A stretch of DNA of 35,456 nt from NCBI GenBank assembly GCA_007130245.1, contig SLSW01000260.1, forward strand, positions 1 through 35,456. Direction: 5' to 3'. A model generated the notes under the pieces. The model was given only the letters and a program-made list of their open reading frames with translations. It was not told the DNA's origin and searched no databases. Each line of letters starts with the position of its first letter. Position 1 is the first letter of the stretch. Below are positions 35,028 through 35,456 of this stretch, one piece after another. The translations under genes and the position numbers were made by a program. The DNA comes from Micromonosporaceae bacterium. GTDB taxonomy: Bacteria; Actinomycetota; Actinomycetes; Mycobacteriales; Micromonosporaceae.

Positions 35028-35456
35028 TCAGTCGATCAACGGGTTGGTCGGGCTGTAGAGCCCGTCCGGGTTGTGCAGCCAGCCCCACACGTGCAGGGTG
35101 ACCAGGTCCGGGTGCCAGAACGTGAACCCGGCACCGGACTCGGCGTGGGTGGCGTCGCAGTCATCCTCGGTGGCCGCCTCGACGAACAGGCCGTCGTCGT
35201 AGTGGCACGCGGCGGGGAAGTCGCCGTAGTAGGCCCCGTCGATCGGTGCCTCGGCCGGTTCCTCCGGGAACACCCACTCGAACCCGACCAGTCGCCAGTC
35301 GCCGTCGTCCTCGACGTACATGAGGATCGGCGGCTCGTTCGGGTCGAACCCGTCCGCGGACCACTCCGGGTTCAGGAAGTGGTAGCCCATCCCCGGCATG
35401 TGCTGGGTGATGATGAAGAACCCGTCGTCGAGCGCGGCGTCGAGATCGTTGGCGTA
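35028..35456 (-). CDS. Protein of unknown function, C-terminal part (5' end outside window)
   Basis: 142 residues are visible and the frame is open to the window edge, so the start is outside; an ATG at 35399 is internal. The sequence is acidic and aromatic: HMPGMGYHFLNPEWSADGFD, EPPILMYVEDDGDWRLVGFE, YHYDD-like CHYDDGLFVEAATEDDC, and a tail LHVWGWLHNPDGLYSPTNPL. The combination GMGxHFLN and WxHNPxGxxxxxNP recalls a family of exported proteins of unknown function from actinobacteria and haloarchaea; this is from memory. Two cysteines could form a disulfide outside the cell. A signal peptide would lie outside the window. Confidence 0.75.
   Translation of the reverse strand, partial: YANDLDAALDDGFFIITQHMPGMGYHFLNPEWSADGFDPNEPPILMYVEDDGDWRLVGFEWVFPEEPAEAPIDGAYYGDFPAACHYDDGLFVEAATEDDCDATHAESGAGFTFWHPDLVTLHVWGWLHNPDGLYSPTNPLID

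Noticed and set aside
35020-35058. 12-codon plus-strand ORF (GTG) with an AAGGAAGAG site
   Set aside because: It lies antisense over the end of the minus-strand gene, starts with GTG, and has no other support; weaker than the minus-strand micro-ORF.

Overview
This is high-GC DNA with GTG and TTG starts, many TANNNT -10 boxes placed 6-8 nt before start codons, and a threonine / rho-rpmE-prfA / ATP-synthase gene order typical of Actinomycetota. A MurA with Asp at the catalytic-Cys position, a DUF2550 gene after atpC, and an intergenic inverted repeat of a type I associate with Micromonospora-like genomes make a Micromonosporales-type actinobacterium the best guess. That placement is inference; no rRNA gene is present.

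Layout. 1-5548: lysine/threonine synthesis (3' part of lysA, hom, thrC, a 47-aa membrane protein, an MFS transporter, thrB). 5549-10222: rho with a 314-nt leader, a metallophosphoesterase, rpmE, prfA. 10244-14520: a repeat element, a truncated GGDEF gene on the minus strand, prmC, the tRNA threonylcarbamoylation gene, a low-molecular-weight phosphatase, and a minus-strand flavin/F420-type oxidoreductase. 14584-25749: glyA, then atpI-B-E-F-H-A-G-D, a strong terminator, an LCP-family gene, a minus-strand membrane protein, and only then atpC and DUF2550. 25766-27991: a shortened VOC gene and a PduO-type adenosyltransferase, divergent from murA. 28016-31017: two broken minus-strand genes (an Hsp70-like protein and a PLP decarboxylase).

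31042-33645 is the most interesting part. An ECF sigma factor, a small soluble zinc-type anti-sigma factor and an ArsM-like methyltransferase form a translationally coupled operon. It is divergent from a second ArsM-like methyltransferase. The 153-bp intergenic region carries the same two-box promoter, GCAATA-N15-ACGTCT, once on each strand and facing each gene. Both enzymes have lost two of the three cysteines that ArsM uses to bind arsenite, so their substrate is probably not arsenic. I propose a self-contained sigma/anti-sigma-controlled methylation module of unknown substrate.

33699-34866 holds a candidate toxin-antitoxin pair (AbiEii-like nucleotidyltransferase plus XRE protein) with a palindrome over its leaderless promoter. 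34876-35456 holds a possible 12-codon micro-ORF, a 16-bp perfect hairpin and the 3' part of a gene of unknown function.

A second theme is gene damage. Four minus-strand genes (GGDEF, VOC, Hsp70-like, PLP decarboxylase) have lost internal or terminal segments, while the essential genes around them are intact. This is either local decay or an assembly artefact. No tRNA, rRNA, CRISPR array or insertion sequence was recognised.
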